A stretch of 64,000 nt of DNA, from the NCBI RefSeq assembly GCF_039908645.1, contig NZ_CP150917.1, forward strand, positions 1,956,501-2,020,500, read 5' to 3'. The notes under the pieces were generated by a model. That model was not told where the DNA came from. It saw only the letters and a list, made by a program, of their open reading frames with translations, and searched no databases. Shown here in pieces: positions 1-9,112 of this stretch (positions are counted from its first letter, which is position 1; each line of letters starts with the position of its first letter). The stretch is from Pseudomonas helvetica (GTDB lineage: Bacteria > Pseudomonadota > Gammaproteobacteria > Pseudomonadales > Pseudomonadaceae). The position numbers and the translations under genes were made by a program.

Positions 1-533
1 AGGTTGACCGCAATGATCAGGTCGCAATGGCTCGAGACCACTGGAACAATCGGCAGAGGATTGAGCAGGCCGCCGTCGACCAGCATGCGATTGCCTTGCA
101 TGACCGGTGTGAACAGGCTGGGGATCGCCGCCGAGGCGCGCATAGCCTGGTGCAGGCAGCCTTCCTGGAACCAGATTTCCTGCTGGTTGGTCAGGTCGGT
201 GGCGACGGCCGTGTAGGGGATGCGCAGGTCTTCGATGTTGATCTCGCCGACAATCTTGCGGATCTGCCCGAAGACTTTCTCGCCGCGTATCGCCCCAAGA
301 CGAAAGCTCACGTCCACCAGGCGCAGTACATCAAGGTAATCCAGGCTCTCGATCCAGTCGCGGTAATCGTTGAGTTTGCCGGCGGCGTAGATACCGCCGA
401 CCACCGCGCCCATGGAGCAACCGGCGATACAGGCGATGTCATAACCGCGTCTTTCGATTTCCTGGATAACTCCGATATGGGCATAGCCTCGGGCGCCACC
501 TGAGCCCAATACCAATGCGACACGCTTTTTCAT
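1..533 (-). CDS. Patatin-like phospholipase, RssA type (5' part; runs off the window)
   Basis: Reading back from an ATG at 533 gives an open frame to the window edge, about 177 residues. It opens with a patatin oxyanion-hole motif (GSGGARGYAHIGV, about residues 10-22). The nucleophile elbow GCSMG lies near residue 38, and a DGG motif with the catalytic Asp near residue 157. These are the Ser-Asp dyad elements of bacterial patatin-like lipid acyl hydrolases. There is no signal peptide, so a cytoplasmic or peripheral enzyme is likely; the substrate cannot be told. The C-terminus is outside the window. The gene is divergent from the lipoprotein gene at 758. Confidence 0.9.
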   Translation of the reverse strand, partial: MKKRVALVLGSGGARGYAHIGVIQEIERRGYDIACIAGCSMGAVVGGIYAAGKLNDYRDWIESLDYLDVLRLVDVSFRLGAIRGEKVFGQIRKIVGEINIEDLRIPYTAVATDLTNQQEIWFQEGCLHQAMRASAAIPSLFTPVMQGNRMLVDGGLLNPLPIVPVVSSHCDLIIAVN

Positions 534-596
534 GACTCGCCCCTTCATCAAACAGGCTTCAACAATGCACCCATTGAGGGGCGTGCTTCAATCATG

Positions 597-611
597 CTGA
601 CTCTGAGTCAG
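597..611. repeat. Short perfect palindrome between divergent genes
   Basis: CTGACTCTGAGTCAG has perfect 7-base arms around one central T. It lies in the 224-bp gap between the patatin gene and the lipoprotein gene. It could be an operator or a small hairpin. No regulator is implied by the sequence alone. Confidence 0.35.
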
Positions 612-757
612 GCCATTAGCGTCGTTTTTTTGATACTCAATAACGGCACATGAGTATTCTCGCGGGCGCTATAGTTTCCATGGGTGGACCAAGGCACTTT
701 TTGCAGCATTGGCCGTCTTACCTGCACGATTGTTTTTTATACCTTGAGGAATCATTG

Positions 758-1036
758 ATGAAAGCCTGGATCTGTCTGCCATTGATCGCGTTGGTGCTTG
801 CCGGTTGCGCGGGAAAATCTGCTTACCGCGACAGTTGCGGTAGTCAACTGGATGCCGCCTGGCAGGAGCTGGACATTGCCAAGGCCGAAGGTTTCGCTGG
901 TACCGTGAGTTACTCCAAGGCGCTTTCGCTGCTGACCGGGGCCAAGACCCAGCAGCAGTTCGAGGCCTACGAGGGCTGCACTAAAAAAGCCGAGAAAGCA
1001 CGCTTCTATATTCGCGAATCCCGCGCAGGGCGTTGA
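758..1036 (+). CDS. Small predicted lipoprotein, unknown function
   Basis: The product is 92 residues. The ATG at 758 is chosen over an upstream in-frame start because GAGGA lies at 746-750 and a typical lipoprotein signal begins here (MKAWICLPLIALVLAGC). The lipobox LAGC predicts acylation at Cys18. The mature part is short, charged and probably helical, with two further cysteines (CGSQLD and EGCTKK) that could form a disulfide in the periplasm. I do not recognise a named family. An outer- or inner-membrane-anchored periplasmic protein is the safest call. Confidence 0.75.
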   Translation: MKAWICLPLIALVLAGCAGKSAYRDSCGSQLDAAWQELDIAKAEGFAGTVSYSKALSLLTGAKTQQQFEAYEGCTKKAEKARFYIRESRAGR

Positions 1037-1133
1037 ATTCACAATGATCTGACGCAATGTCGGCACCCGGTTTTACCGCCAGCATGAGCGTAAACTTGCG
1101 ATCTGATGCTGGTTGTCGACTTGGGAGAGAGCG

Positions 1134-1901
1134 ATGTCTGCGTTGGTGAATCGGTTGGTGGCCAAGGTGTTGGGGCTGGAAGTGCGTTTGCTGGCCTGCC
1201 AGGCGCGCTTGAGCGCCAGCGCCGACCCTGAAGCGCTGCATGACTTGCGCACGACGGTTCGCCGTTTGCGCAGCTTGTTGCGGCCATTGCGCGGTTTGCC
1301 CGGTGTCGAACAACTCGAAGCGGCAGCGGCGGGTGTTGGAAGCCTGACCACGCCGCTGCGCGACCGAGAAGTGCTGGCGGCGTACTTGCTGGCACACGGT
1401 CAAGCAGACGCGGCCAAGCGCCGAATGGTGCAAATGGCGCAGGCCTATCCGGCTGTGGCCGACAGCCCGGAATTGGCGCAGCTATTGATGATTCTCGATG
1501 CATTTCCACGCTTTTTGCGCGCCTCCCAACGTCAAGGCTTGCTCAAGGGGTTGCGTACGCGCATCGAGAAACGCCTGGCCAAACAATGGAAAGCGCTGGA
1601 TGTGGCCCTGCACGATCCCGCGCATGACCGCCATCGCCTGCGGCTGTTGATCAAACGTGTGCGCTATGCGATTGAAGCCTACCCGGAACTGGATCGCTTG
1701 CCTAAAGCTGCCATGCGACGTCTCAAATCGGCACAGGAAGCGCTCGGCGACTGGCACGATTGCTGGCAATGGTTGGCCCGTGCCGAGCACGAGCCCGACT
1801 TGCTGCCTTGTGTGGCCGTCTGGCGAGCAACCATGACCAAGGCTGAAGGTCGCGCCGATCGGGTGCTCGACAAACTCATATCGGCTTGCTTCAAAGCCTG
1901 A
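1134..1901 (+). CDS. CHAD domain protein
   Basis: The protein is 255 residues, almost all predicted helix, rich in Arg and Leu, with basic and His residues set in repeats (ALHDLRTTVRRLRSLLRPLRG; LRLLIKRVRYAIEAYPEL; LGDWHDC). This is the pattern of the conserved histidine alpha-helical domain, which binds polyphosphate and other polyanions and often follows a CYTH domain. No CYTH domain is present. The start at ATG 1134 has GAGAG at 1125-1129; an upstream TTG is unlikely. It is likely cytoplasmic. A polyphosphate-related role is inference from the family. Confidence 0.8.
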   Translation: MSALVNRLVAKVLGLEVRLLACQARLSASADPEALHDLRTTVRRLRSLLRPLRGLPGVEQLEAAAAGVGSLTTPLRDREVLAAYLLAHGQADAAKRRMVQMAQAYPAVADSPELAQLLMILDAFPRFLRASQRQGLLKGLRTRIEKRLAKQWKALDVALHDPAHDRHRLRLLIKRVRYAIEAYPELDRLPKAAMRRLKSAQEALGDWHDCWQWLARAEHEPDLLPCVAVWRATMTKAEGRADRVLDKLISACFKA

Positions 1902-2023
1902 CGCGGATTGCCTTTCGTCGCCGTTGGCGGCCTATCTGTCAGCCTCTTTGGCCGGAATAGGTGCTGTACAGGCGCTGCTGGCTGGTTAAGATCCTTCGAT
2001 CCTTTCCCAGCCTTGAGGTTTCC

Positions 2024-2821
2024 ATGCGTTTTTCCGATTTGCTCGACGCCGTGCGCAGTTCGCCGCATGAGCTGTCTATTCCGGCGGAATGGGCCCAGGG
2101 CCGCGCCAGTTTCGGCGGTCTGGTCGCCGCTTTGCAGTACGAAGCCATGCGCGCGAAAGTCCCGGCGGATCGCCCGGTGCGTTCATTGGCGATCACCTTT
2201 GTCGGCCCGGTCGAACCCGGTGTGCCCGTGAGTTTTGAGGTGGACGTGCTGCGCGAAGGCAAAGCGGTCAGCCAGGTGCTGGGGCGAGCCGTGCAGAACG
2301 GCCAGGTGGTGACCCTGGTTCAGGGCAGCTTTGGCGCTTCGCGTCCTTCCGAAGTCGAGGTGGTGGCCGCGCCCGCGCCAGAGATGAAACACTGGGACGA
2401 TTGCCAGGAACTGCCCTACATCAAAGGCGTGACGCCCGAGTTCATGCGCCATCTGGCGATGCGTTGGAGTGTCGGCGGTTTGCCGTTCACCGGTAATAAA
2501 TCCCGGGAGATGGGCGGCTGGGTTCGCTTGCGTGGCGACGTCAAGGAAGAGCCGGTCACCGAGGCGCACATTCTGGCGCTGGTGGATGCCTGGCCTCCGG
2601 CATTGTTGCCACACCTGAAGAAACCGGCGGCGGGCAGCACGCTGACCTGGACCATCGAATTCGTTCAGCCGTTGCTGGCGTTGAGCACGTTGGGCTGGTG
2701 CAAATATCTTGTGGAAATCGAACATGCCCGTGACGGATATGGCCACGCCGCCGCAGCGCTGTGGAGCGCTGAAGGGCAATTGATTGCGTTGAGCCGGCAG
2801 ACGGTGACTATTTTCGCGTAA
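2024..2821 (+). CDS. Acyl-CoA thioesterase, TesB-like double hotdog
   Basis: The product is 265 residues. The ATG at 2024 follows TTGAGG at 2013-2018. The N-terminal half contains ASFGGLVAALQYEAMR and a hotdog-type stretch (RSLAITFVGPVEPG). The C-terminal half repeats the fold (STLTWTIEFVQPL ... YGHAAAALWSAEGQLIALSRQTV). That is the double-hotdog architecture of TesB/PaaI-related thioesterases, which hydrolyse acyl-CoA to free acid and CoA in the cytoplasm. The chain-length preference is unknown. It is convergent with the Mpo1-like gene, with only 5 bp between stops. Confidence 0.8.
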   Translation: MRFSDLLDAVRSSPHELSIPAEWAQGRASFGGLVAALQYEAMRAKVPADRPVRSLAITFVGPVEPGVPVSFEVDVLREGKAVSQVLGRAVQNGQVVTLVQGSFGASRPSEVEVVAAPAPEMKHWDDCQELPYIKGVTPEFMRHLAMRWSVGGLPFTGNKSREMGGWVRLRGDVKEEPVTEAHILALVDAWPPALLPHLKKPAAGSTLTWTIEFVQPLLALSTLGWCKYLVEIEHARDGYGHAAAALWSAEGQLIALSRQTVTIFA

Positions 2822-2826
2822 GACCT

Positions 2827-3189
2827 TCAGCGGTGATGGCGTTTGCGCCAGGCGCGCCACCAGCCACCGCTGAGGACAAAACGCGGGAACGTCAGGAATT
2901 GCTCGACCAGCAAGCGCGACACCGCATCTTTGCGATCACTGAACGGCTCGGAGGCTAGCGCCTCCAGGCTGTGGCCGTGGCGTTGCAAGCCAAGTGCGGC
3001 AAGCAGGCCGACGACCCCGATGGCGACGTTCAGAAAACTCAGGCCGAACACCCCGGAAACGATCAGTAGAAACGCCACGATGAACAGCGGCACGGCAATC
3101 AGGTGCAACACCAGATTGGTCGGGTGCTGGTGGTTTTGCGGGTATGCACGCCATTGCCAGGCGGGAAGGTTGGGGTGACGTTTGCCCAT
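2827..3189 (-). CDS. Mpo1-like (DUF962) membrane protein
   Basis: The 120-residue protein has two adjacent hydrophobic segments (about residues 27-45 and 50-68). Histidine motifs HQHPTN, LHLIAVP and QRHGHSLE match the DUF962/Mpo1 family pattern. The yeast member Mpo1 is an iron-dependent 2-hydroxy fatty acid dioxygenase with histidine ligands. Whether this bacterial protein has that activity is inference. The C-terminus is strongly basic (WRAWRKRHHR), as expected for a cytoplasmic tail. It lies downstream of a REP pair. Confidence 0.7.
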   Translation of the reverse strand: MGKRHPNLPAWQWRAYPQNHQHPTNLVLHLIAVPLFIVAFLLIVSGVFGLSFLNVAIGVVGLLAALGLQRHGHSLEALASEPFSDRKDAVSRLLVEQFLTFPRFVLSGGWWRAWRKRHHR

Positions 3190-3318
3190 GTGGGGAATCC
3201 TCTATCCGTGTTGAACACATGATTGAAGGATAGGTGGGGCGGCGGTCGTCGGCGAATCAAGGTTGGCTATCGGCGCGATAGGTGTCATGGCCAACATTGA
3301 TGAGATTTGTCCGGCGCT

Positions 3319-3409
3319 ATCGCGGGCAAGCCTTGCTCCTACGAATTTAGACTCGTCCACGCATCGCGCAGTTGGCCCAAAATCTGTAGGAGCAAGGCTT
3401 GCCCGCGAT
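3319..3409. repeat. Paired REP element (type A)
   Basis: Two 24-base perfect inverted arms, ATCGCGGGCAAGCCTTGCTC... at 3319-3342 and its complement at 3386-3409, flank a 43-bp spacer. They sit between the Mpo1-like gene and the 3' end of the chemoreceptor gene. The same element type recurs at 24792-24843 and, diverged, at 28655-28733. This matches the extragenic palindromic repeats typical of the P. fluorescens group. Confidence 0.9.
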
Positions 3410-3416
3410 GGGCCCC

Positions 3417-4898
3417 TCAAAGCTTCAGTTGCCCGATCGCCTTGCTCAACTCACCCGCCAGCGTTGCCAGTTCATTGCTGGTGGTCGCCGAATCCACGGT
3501 CTGCTGCACGGTGTTCACGGTGACGTCACGGATGCTCACCACTGCGCGGTTCATCTCTTCTGCCACCTGGCTCTGCTGTTCCGCCGCCACGGCAATCTGG
3601 GTGTTGCTTTCGCGCATCTGCGCCACTGCGCCGGTGATCTCTGCCAGTGCGGCGCCAGCTTCTTGAGCCTGCTGCACACAGTCATCGGCCTTGAACGAGC
3701 TTTCCTGCATGAAGTCCACCGCATCCCGTGTACCGGCTTGCAGCGCCGAGATCATGCTGGTGATTTCATCAGTAGAGGTCTGCACACGCTTGGCCAGATT
3801 GCGCACTTCATCGGCGACCACCGCAAAGCCCCGGCCCATTTCCCCGGCGCGTGCGGCTTCGATGGCGGCGTTCAGGGCCAGCAGGTTGGTTTGCTCGGCG
3901 ATGCTGTGAATCACACTGACCACGCCGTTGATTTTCTGGCTGTCTTCGGCGAGACGCTGAATCATCTCGGCGGTTTGCTGCACCCCGCTGGAGAGTCCGG
4001 CGATGGACTGTTGTACCCGGATGACCACTTCCTGGCCGCTGCCGGCTAGGCTGTCGGCGGTTTGCGAGAGGTCGCGAGTGGCGCCGGCATGTTGGGCGAT
4101 GTGATAGACCGTGGCCGACATCTCATTGATCGCGGTGGCGGCCTGATCGGTTTCGCTTTGTTGGCCGAGCATGCCGTGGCGTACCTCGTTCATGCTGGCG
4201 GCCAGACGCGCCGCGCCGATATCCAGTTGGCGGGCAGTATTGGCCACGGTGTTGACCACGCGTTGGTAGCCGGCCTGCATGGCGTTGAAGGCGCTGGCCA
4301 TCTGGCCCACCTCGTCGGTGCAAGCCAGCGGTACGCGAGCCGACAGGTCGCCGGTTTTTTCGACGTGCAGCATCACGTCCTTGAGGGTGTTGAGCTGGGC
4401 GAGCAGAAAACGGATCAACAATTGCGAGGCGCCGAGCATCGCCAGCATCAGGATGAACACGGCTGCCGCATAGTTGGCGAATCGTTCGCCGAACACCTGA
4501 CTCAAACTCGGGCCATAGGCCAGAACGGCGATCTGCTCGCCGTTGGCACGCGCTAGCACCTCGGCACCGATCAATGGGTTCTCGCCAAACAGCGGCATGT
4601 CATTGATGTCGACCCAGCCGTTGGCGTTGTTCAACTCGGGCAATGGCTGTTGGTTCAGCAGGGGGATCTGGCCTTTGCCGAAGCTCAGGAAATGCTCGGC
4701 TTCAGGCAAGGCCTGGCCGACCGGCCAGTTGCTGATCAGTCGCGCTTGAGCAACGGCCGACTGCTGTGAGGCCTGGTTGCGCGCTTGTTGCTCCAGTTGC
4801 ACGGCATACAGCACTAGCAGCAGGGTGGTGACGAAGGCGACCGCGTTGACCGCCCAGAATTTGTATTTCAGCGAAATGTTGCTAAGCCAGGCACCCAT
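3417..4898 (-). CDS. Methyl-accepting chemotaxis protein
   Basis: The product is 493 residues. An N-terminal membrane helix (about residues 8-28) is followed by a short periplasmic domain of about 110 residues, a second helix (about 140-160), HAMP, and a cytoplasmic signalling coiled coil. The highly conserved hairpin tip is visible ([24 protein letters not shown] region), so it should bind CheA/CheW. The ATG at 4898 is preferred over a TTG 36 bases upstream. The ligand is unknown. The gene is monocistronic by spacing, downstream of tatD on the same strand. Confidence 0.95.
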   Translation of the reverse strand: MGAWLSNISLKYKFWAVNAVAFVTTLLLVLYAVQLEQQARNQASQQSAVAQARLISNWPVGQALPEAEHFLSFGKGQIPLLNQQPLPELNNANGWVDINDMPLFGENPLIGAEVLARANGEQIAVLAYGPSLSQVFGERFANYAAAVFILMLAMLGASQLLIRFLLAQLNTLKDVMLHVEKTGDLSARVPLACTDEVGQMASAFNAMQAGYQRVVNTVANTARQLDIGAARLAASMNEVRHGMLGQQSETDQAATAINEMSATVYHIAQHAGATRDLSQTADSLAGSGQEVVIRVQQSIAGLSSGVQQTAEMIQRLAEDSQKINGVVSVIHSIAEQTNLLALNAAIEAARAGEMGRGFAVVADEVRNLAKRVQTSTDEITSMISALQAGTRDAVDFMQESSFKADDCVQQAQEAGAALAEITGAVAQMRESNTQIAVAAEQQSQVAEEMNRAVVSIRDVTVNTVQQTVDSATTSNELATLAGELSKAIGQLKL

Positions 4899-5007
4899 GG
4901 AGGTCTTCTCTGATAGCGGAAACAGTATTGGCAAGGTGCCAGCATTGTGCCGCTACTCAGCGAAGGGCTTTTTGATGTGGATCAATGATGATCCTGGTGT
5001 AGCGGGT

Positions 5008-5814
5008 TCAATCAACCGACGGCAACCCGAAAAACGCTCGCGCACACGCGGTGCTGTGAGCCGCTACGTCTTCCAGGCTTTCGCCACGATGCAAGGCCAC
5101 CTCACGCAGCACTTCGGTCAGATACGCCGGTTCATTGCGCCCGTTCTTGGGTTTGGGGCGCAAGCTGCGGGGCAACAGGTACGGCGCGTCGCTTTCGAGC
5201 ATCAAGCGCCCGCGCGGGATCTCGCGGACCAGCGGGTGCAAGTGAGTGCCGCGACGTTCATCGCAGATCCAGCCGGTGATGCCGATATGCAGGTCGAGGT
5301 CCAGGTAGCTGAACAGCGCCCGCTTCTCGCCGGTAAAGCAATGCACCACGGCGGCCGGTAGTTGGTCGCGGTAGTCGCGCAGGATTTCCAGCAGGCGCTG
5401 GCTGGCATCGCGTTCATGGAGGAAGACCGGCAGTTGCAGGTCGACGGCCATTGCCAGGTGCTCTTCGAGCACTTTTTCCTGTTGCGGACGCGGCGAGAAG
5501 TCACGATTGAAATCCAGCCCGCATTCGCCGACCGCCCGCACGTTTGGTTCCTTGAGCAAGCTGCGCAAGCGCTGAGCGCTGTCGGCATTCCAGTCACTGG
5601 CCGAATGCGGGTGGATACCGGCGGTGGAGAACAACCGTTGGCCGGTTTCGTCCAGTTGCTGGCACAACTCCAGGGCCTGTTCACTGCCTTCGACACTGGT
5701 GCCGGTCAGTACCAATTGGCAGACGCCAGCGGCATACGCGCGATCGAGTACCGCCTGGTGTTTGTCGGCAAAACTGGGGTTGGTCAGGTTGACGCCGATA
5801 TCGATGAGTTGCAT
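5008..5814 (-). CDS. tatD: TatD family metal-dependent hydrolase/3'-5' exonuclease
   Basis: The 268 residues align by eye along their length with E. coli TatD ([57 protein letters not shown]). TatD is a Mg-dependent TIM-barrel exonuclease linked to processing of oxidatively damaged DNA. As in E. coli TatD, the usual N-terminal HxH metal ligands of the YcfH branch are replaced by DIGVN. The remaining Glu, His and Asp ligands are present. It lies next to an MCP gene and not in a tat operon. Confidence 0.92.
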   Translation of the reverse strand: MQLIDIGVNLTNPSFADKHQAVLDRAYAAGVCQLVLTGTSVEGSEQALELCQQLDETGQRLFSTAGIHPHSASDWNADSAQRLRSLLKEPNVRAVGECGLDFNRDFSPRPQQEKVLEEHLAMAVDLQLPVFLHERDASQRLLEILRDYRDQLPAAVVHCFTGEKRALFSYLDLDLHIGITGWICDERRGTHLHPLVREIPRGRLMLESDAPYLLPRSLRPKPKNGRNEPAYLTEVLREVALHRGESLEDVAAHSTACARAFFGLPSVD

Positions 5815-6048
5815 GGTGTGACCCTAGGCCTGCGGCCGGAAAGCATACCAGAGCTGTAGATTTATAATAAAAACGAAGAACTACAAAGAGTTAAAGCTGT
5901 CTTTTGATGCCGGAAGAGAGCTTCGACGAGCCAGATGGCCGTCGCGGCTGCGCTCTTTCGCACTCTGCCAGCGCTCCAGGCGCTCTGTTTCTGTCGACCC
6001 ACGGCTCGAAATATCGAGACGTTGGACAGTATTCTTTCCGGAGAACGG

Positions 6049-7470
6049 ATGACACGACTCCAGGTTTTGCTAGTGCTGTGCTTGTCGATGCTGCTGCCGA
6101 TGCCGGCCGTTGCGCGGTTGGCGGGTCCCTTGGAAGCCGTTCAGTCGGGCAAGGTCCGCGATCTGGCGGAAATCCGCGGCAGCCGCGTATTGCGGGTGCT
6201 GGTCAATCAGAGCCGGAACAGTTCCGGCGAGGTCCAGGGCCAGGCCATCGGCGTTGAATACCATCGCCTGCGAGCCTTCGAACAGTACCTCAATGGCCAT
6301 GCCCGTGACGGCCAGGAAATCTCCCTCAAGATCATCCCCAAAGCCAAGGATCAATTGCTCGGCGCGTTACAGCGCGGCGAGGGTGACCTGGTAGCGCCGG
6401 GGGAGTTGCTCGATGCGCAGTCCGCACACGCGGTCAGTACCAGCGAGCCGATAGGTGCAAACGTGCCATTGCTGCTGGTGGGGATCAAGGGCGAGCGCCG
6501 CTATACCCGGCTTGAACAACTTTCCGGTAAAACCCTGGCGCTGCCCGCCGGTAGCACGGCCGGTGAGGCAATCAACCAGATCAATCAGAAGCTGGCGCTG
6601 CACAAACTGCCACCGGTCAAGGTCGAATGGGTCGACCCGAGCCTGGCGGTCGAAGACGTGCTGGAGATGGTGCAGGGCGGGATTTTCCACCTGACCATCG
6701 TCGAGCAACCGATTGCCGAGCGCTGGGGCAAGATCCTGCCCAAGCTGCGTTTCGATCGGCAGGTGGTCATCAGCGAGCCGGGCAAGGAGTACTGGTTCGT
6801 CCGTCGTGACGCATCGATGTTGCGAGCGAGCATCGATCGCTTCCTGCAAACCTATAAAACCCCGTCCGATGAGGATGTGGCTTTCCTGCGTATTTACCGA
6901 CGCCTGTATCAGGTTCACTACCCGCTGGATCGCGCTGACCGTCAACGTCTTGAGAAGCTGCGCCCGGTCTTGCAAAAGCACGCCCGAGAACAGGGTATGG
7001 ACTGGTTGAACCTGGCGGCGCTGGCGTTCAAGGAATCGGCGCTGGAGCCAAGCGCCCGCAGCGGCAGTGGCCCGACCGGGTTGATGCAAATTACCCCGTC
7101 GGCGGCGCAGCGGGTCGGGGTCAATAACATTCAGTCCGTGGACAACAATGTGCAGGCCGGGGCCAAGTACCTGGCGCTGATCCGTCGCAAGTTTTTCGCC
7201 AGCCCCAAGCTCAATGAGCGTGAGCGCATGGCTTTCGTTCTGGCGGCCTACAACCTTGGGCCGGAACGTGTTCAAGGGATGCGTGCCGAGGCCCGGCGCC
7301 GGGGCTTGAACCCCAATCAGTGGTTTTTCCAGGTCGAGCGCATTGCTATGGAGCAGGTGGGAATGGGTCCTGTCAGCTATGTTAATAGTGTGAATAAATA
7401 CTTTTTGGCATATGACCGGGAGCGGGAGTCATTGGAGCCTCAAGGTCAGAAAGTTGTCTCACGTAAATGA
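6049..7470 (+). CDS. MltF-like membrane-bound lytic murein transglycosylase
   Basis: The product is 473 residues. A signal peptide (about residues 1-21, ending AVA) precedes a periplasmic solute-binding-type domain (about residues 40-270). A lysozyme-like SLT domain follows, with catalytic Glu329 in FKESALEP and the downstream GPTGLMQITPSAAQ motif. This two-domain plan is that of MltF, which cleaves peptidoglycan glycan strands to 1,6-anhydro products. The start is ATG 6049; the upstream in-frame extension has no signal sequence. It is a single gene, well separated from tatD. Confidence 0.88.
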   Translation: MTRLQVLLVLCLSMLLPMPAVARLAGPLEAVQSGKVRDLAEIRGSRVLRVLVNQSRNSSGEVQGQAIGVEYHRLRAFEQYLNGHARDGQEISLKIIPKAKDQLLGALQRGEGDLVAPGELLDAQSAHAVSTSEPIGANVPLLLVGIKGERRYTRLEQLSGKTLALPAGSTAGEAINQINQKLALHKLPPVKVEWVDPSLAVEDVLEMVQGGIFHLTIVEQPIAERWGKILPKLRFDRQVVISEPGKEYWFVRRDASMLRASIDRFLQTYKTPSDEDVAFLRIYRRLYQVHYPLDRADRQRLEKLRPVLQKHAREQGMDWLNLAALAFKESALEPSARSGSGPTGLMQITPSAAQRVGVNNIQSVDNNVQAGAKYLALIRRKFFASPKLNERERMAFVLAAYNLGPERVQGMRAEARRRGLNPNQWFFQVERIAMEQVGMGPVSYVNSVNKYFLAYDRERESLEPQGQKVVSRK

Positions 7471-7573
7471 TCGACTAAACTGATTGTTATGGCGGGTTTT
7501 TTGCGCTTTTAACATTATGTTTACTGATTAATATAGCGGTCAACCAACACACACTTACACTGGATGACATAGC

Positions 7574-8008
7574 ATGAGCACACTGATCAACAAGGTACTG
7601 TCCACCCGCGCTGGCTACGGTCTGACCGTTATGCGGATCTTCGTCGGCCTCATCTTCGCGGCCCACGGCTCACAGAAGCTCTTCGGCATGTTCGGCGGTT
7701 ATGGCATTGCCGGCACCGCGCAGTACATGGAAAGCATCGGCCTGGCACCGGGTCACCTGATGGCGATCCTGGCGGGTGGTACCGAGTTCTTCGCCGGTCT
7801 GGCGCTGGTCATCGGTCTGCTGGCACGCCCGGCAGCGCTAGGGCTGGCCTTCCTCTCACTGGTCGCGATTTTCTCGGTGCACATTCACAATGGTTTGTTC
7901 ATGGCCAACAACGGCTATGAATATGCCCTGACCTTGCTCGGCGTCAGCATCGCCGTACTGATCGAAGGCGCAGGCAAGTTGTCGGTAGATCGTGCCATCA
8001 GCGGCTAA
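7574..8008 (+). CDS. DoxX family membrane protein
   Basis: The 144-residue protein has four predicted membrane helices. Hallmark DoxX residues include RIFVGLIFAAHGSQKLFGMFGG near the N-terminus and FFAGLALVIGLLARPAA in the middle. DoxX-family inner membrane proteins are of poorly defined function; some are linked to redox or thiosulfate metabolism. Here there is no partner gene. A strong terminator follows directly, so it is transcribed alone or ends its own unit. Confidence 0.9.
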   Translation: MSTLINKVLSTRAGYGLTVMRIFVGLIFAAHGSQKLFGMFGGYGIAGTAQYMESIGLAPGHLMAILAGGTEFFAGLALVIGLLARPAALGLAFLSLVAIFSVHIHNGLFMANNGYEYALTLLGVSIAVLIEGAGKLSVDRAISG

Positions 8009-8024
8009 CCGCTCTGACTCAACC

Positions 8025-8054
8025 AAAAGACCCGCATTATGCGGGTCTTTTTTT
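8025..8054 (+). terminator. Rho-independent terminator after doxX-like gene
   Basis: The stem GACCCGCA/TGCGGGTC (8029-8047, tight loop) is followed by a run of seven T. It lies 17 bp past the DoxX stop codon. Confidence 0.92.
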
Positions 8055-8068
8055 GTTGCGCGAGATTC

Positions 8069-8098
8069 TTGACACTGTCCTGTCGGCTTCTCTAGGAT
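8069..8098 (+). promoter_or_regulatory. Candidate sigma-70 promoter
   Basis: A perfect -35 TTGACA (8069-8074) and a -10-like TAGGAT (8093-8098) are separated by 18 bp. They lie immediately after the DoxX terminator and 160 bp before the next start codon. Confidence 0.6.
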
Positions 8099-8099
8099 G

Positions 8100-8257
8100 C
8101 TTGCCATGCGCCGATTTAAACAGCTACTTGCGGGGCGCCAGGTAACTCATCCAGTTGCCGATAGAAGCTTGAAAGAGGCTTCGAAATACCGCTAAAGCGC
8201 TGGTTCGGTGTTGCCTCTCACCTGCCATGCAGACTTTTGAGGCCGAGACACGACACG
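8100..8257 (+). promoter_or_regulatory. Long leader with dyads ahead of the 8258 gene (possible structured RNA)
   Basis: About 155 nt lie between the predicted transcription start and the ATG. The region can form GCGCC (8108-8112) with GGCGC (8134-8138), and a hairpin GAAGC (8164-8168) with GCTTC (8178-8182). The segment CGCTAAAGCGC follows. This arrangement could be a riboswitch-like leader or a small RNA. I could not assign it to a named family. Confidence 0.4.
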
Positions 8258-8566
8258 ATGAATGCACTACGCCCCCCAGTACGTCCTGCGCCGATTACGG
8301 CACACCCGACCCAGCGCAATCCAAAAATCCTCCTTGGCGGTAATCATCAGCCGACCCTGTTGCGTTATCTCGATGGCTGGCCACGTCGTACCGGCGGCCC
8401 TGCAGCGTTCCTGATCCAGTTTGTCGAAGACGGCGAATCGCTGGCGCGCTTTGCCAGCGACAGCTTCGATCTGGCGGTGATCCAGTCGCCCAGCGCCGAA
8501 GACGCGCCCGAAGTGATCAGGCAACTGACGCGTGTTGCGCGCCAAGGGTTGATTACCCGTCGCTGA
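8258..8566 (+). CDS. Conserved small protein, unknown; weak methyltransferase-like C-terminus
   Basis: The product is 102 residues. The ATG at 8258 is preferred over an in-frame start 21 bases upstream. The N-terminus is Pro-rich and likely disordered. Residues 40-100 form an alpha/beta pattern; SFDLAVIQSP...EVIRQLTRVARQGLI resembles the post-motif region of class I SAM methyltransferases. No SAM-binding glycine loop is present, so catalytic activity is doubtful. It sits behind its own promoter and leader and is convergent with greB (14 bp apart). Function unknown. Confidence 0.6.
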   Translation: MNALRPPVRPAPITAHPTQRNPKILLGGNHQPTLLRYLDGWPRRTGGPAAFLIQFVEDGESLARFASDSFDLAVIQSPSAEDAPEVIRQLTRVARQGLITRR

Positions 8567-8580
8567 GGTCTTGCCGAGAT

Positions 8581-9078
8581 TCAGGGATAGTCGATTGCGA
8601 CGATATACACGAACTGCTCGCCAGTAGGCGTCTGAACCTGGACTTCGGCATCCAGCGCTTTGCCGATCAAGGCCCGCGCCAGCGGTGAATCGATGCTGAT
8701 CAGACCTAGCTTGAGATCAAGTTCATCCGGGCCGACGATGCGATAGCGCGACTCTTTGCCGTGTTCATCTTCGATGGTCACCCAGGCCCCAAAGTAGACC
8801 TTGTTCGGGTCACTGGGTTTTTCGCTGACAACCTTGAGCGCTTCCAGCCGCTTGGTGAGAAACCGCACGCGGCTGTCGATCTCGCGCAGCATCTTTTTGC
8901 CGTAGGTGTACTCGGCGTTTTCAGAGCGGTCGCCCTGCGCAGCCGCCTCGCTGACCGATTGGGTCACCTGGGGGCGGCGTACATGCCAGAGCTCATGGAA
9001 CTCGGCACGCATCCGCGCTTCGCCCTCAGGCGTGATGAGGGCGGTGCCGGCGGTGCGAGGAGGGCGATAGCGGCTCAT
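8581..9078 (-). CDS. greB: Transcription elongation factor GreB
   Basis: The 165 residues match GreB: an N-terminal coiled-coil hairpin with the acidic tip QGDRSENAEYTYGKK (about residues 48-62), then the C-terminal FKBP-like domain (SPLARALIGKALDAEV). GreB enters the RNA polymerase secondary channel and stimulates cleavage of backtracked transcripts. The basic patch on the coiled coil (KKMLREIDSRVRFLTKRLE) fits GreB better than GreA. It lies just downstream of the ABC permease gene on the same strand, with a 34-bp gap, so co-transcription is possible. Confidence 0.95.
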   Translation of the reverse strand: MSRYRPPRTAGTALITPEGEARMRAEFHELWHVRRPQVTQSVSEAAAQGDRSENAEYTYGKKMLREIDSRVRFLTKRLEALKVVSEKPSDPNKVYFGAWVTIEDEHGKESRYRIVGPDELDLKLGLISIDSPLARALIGKALDAEVQVQTPTGEQFVYIVAIDYP

Positions 9079-9112
9079 TGCGGTTTCTTTTGGTCAGGAG
9101 GCATCAAGTTTA

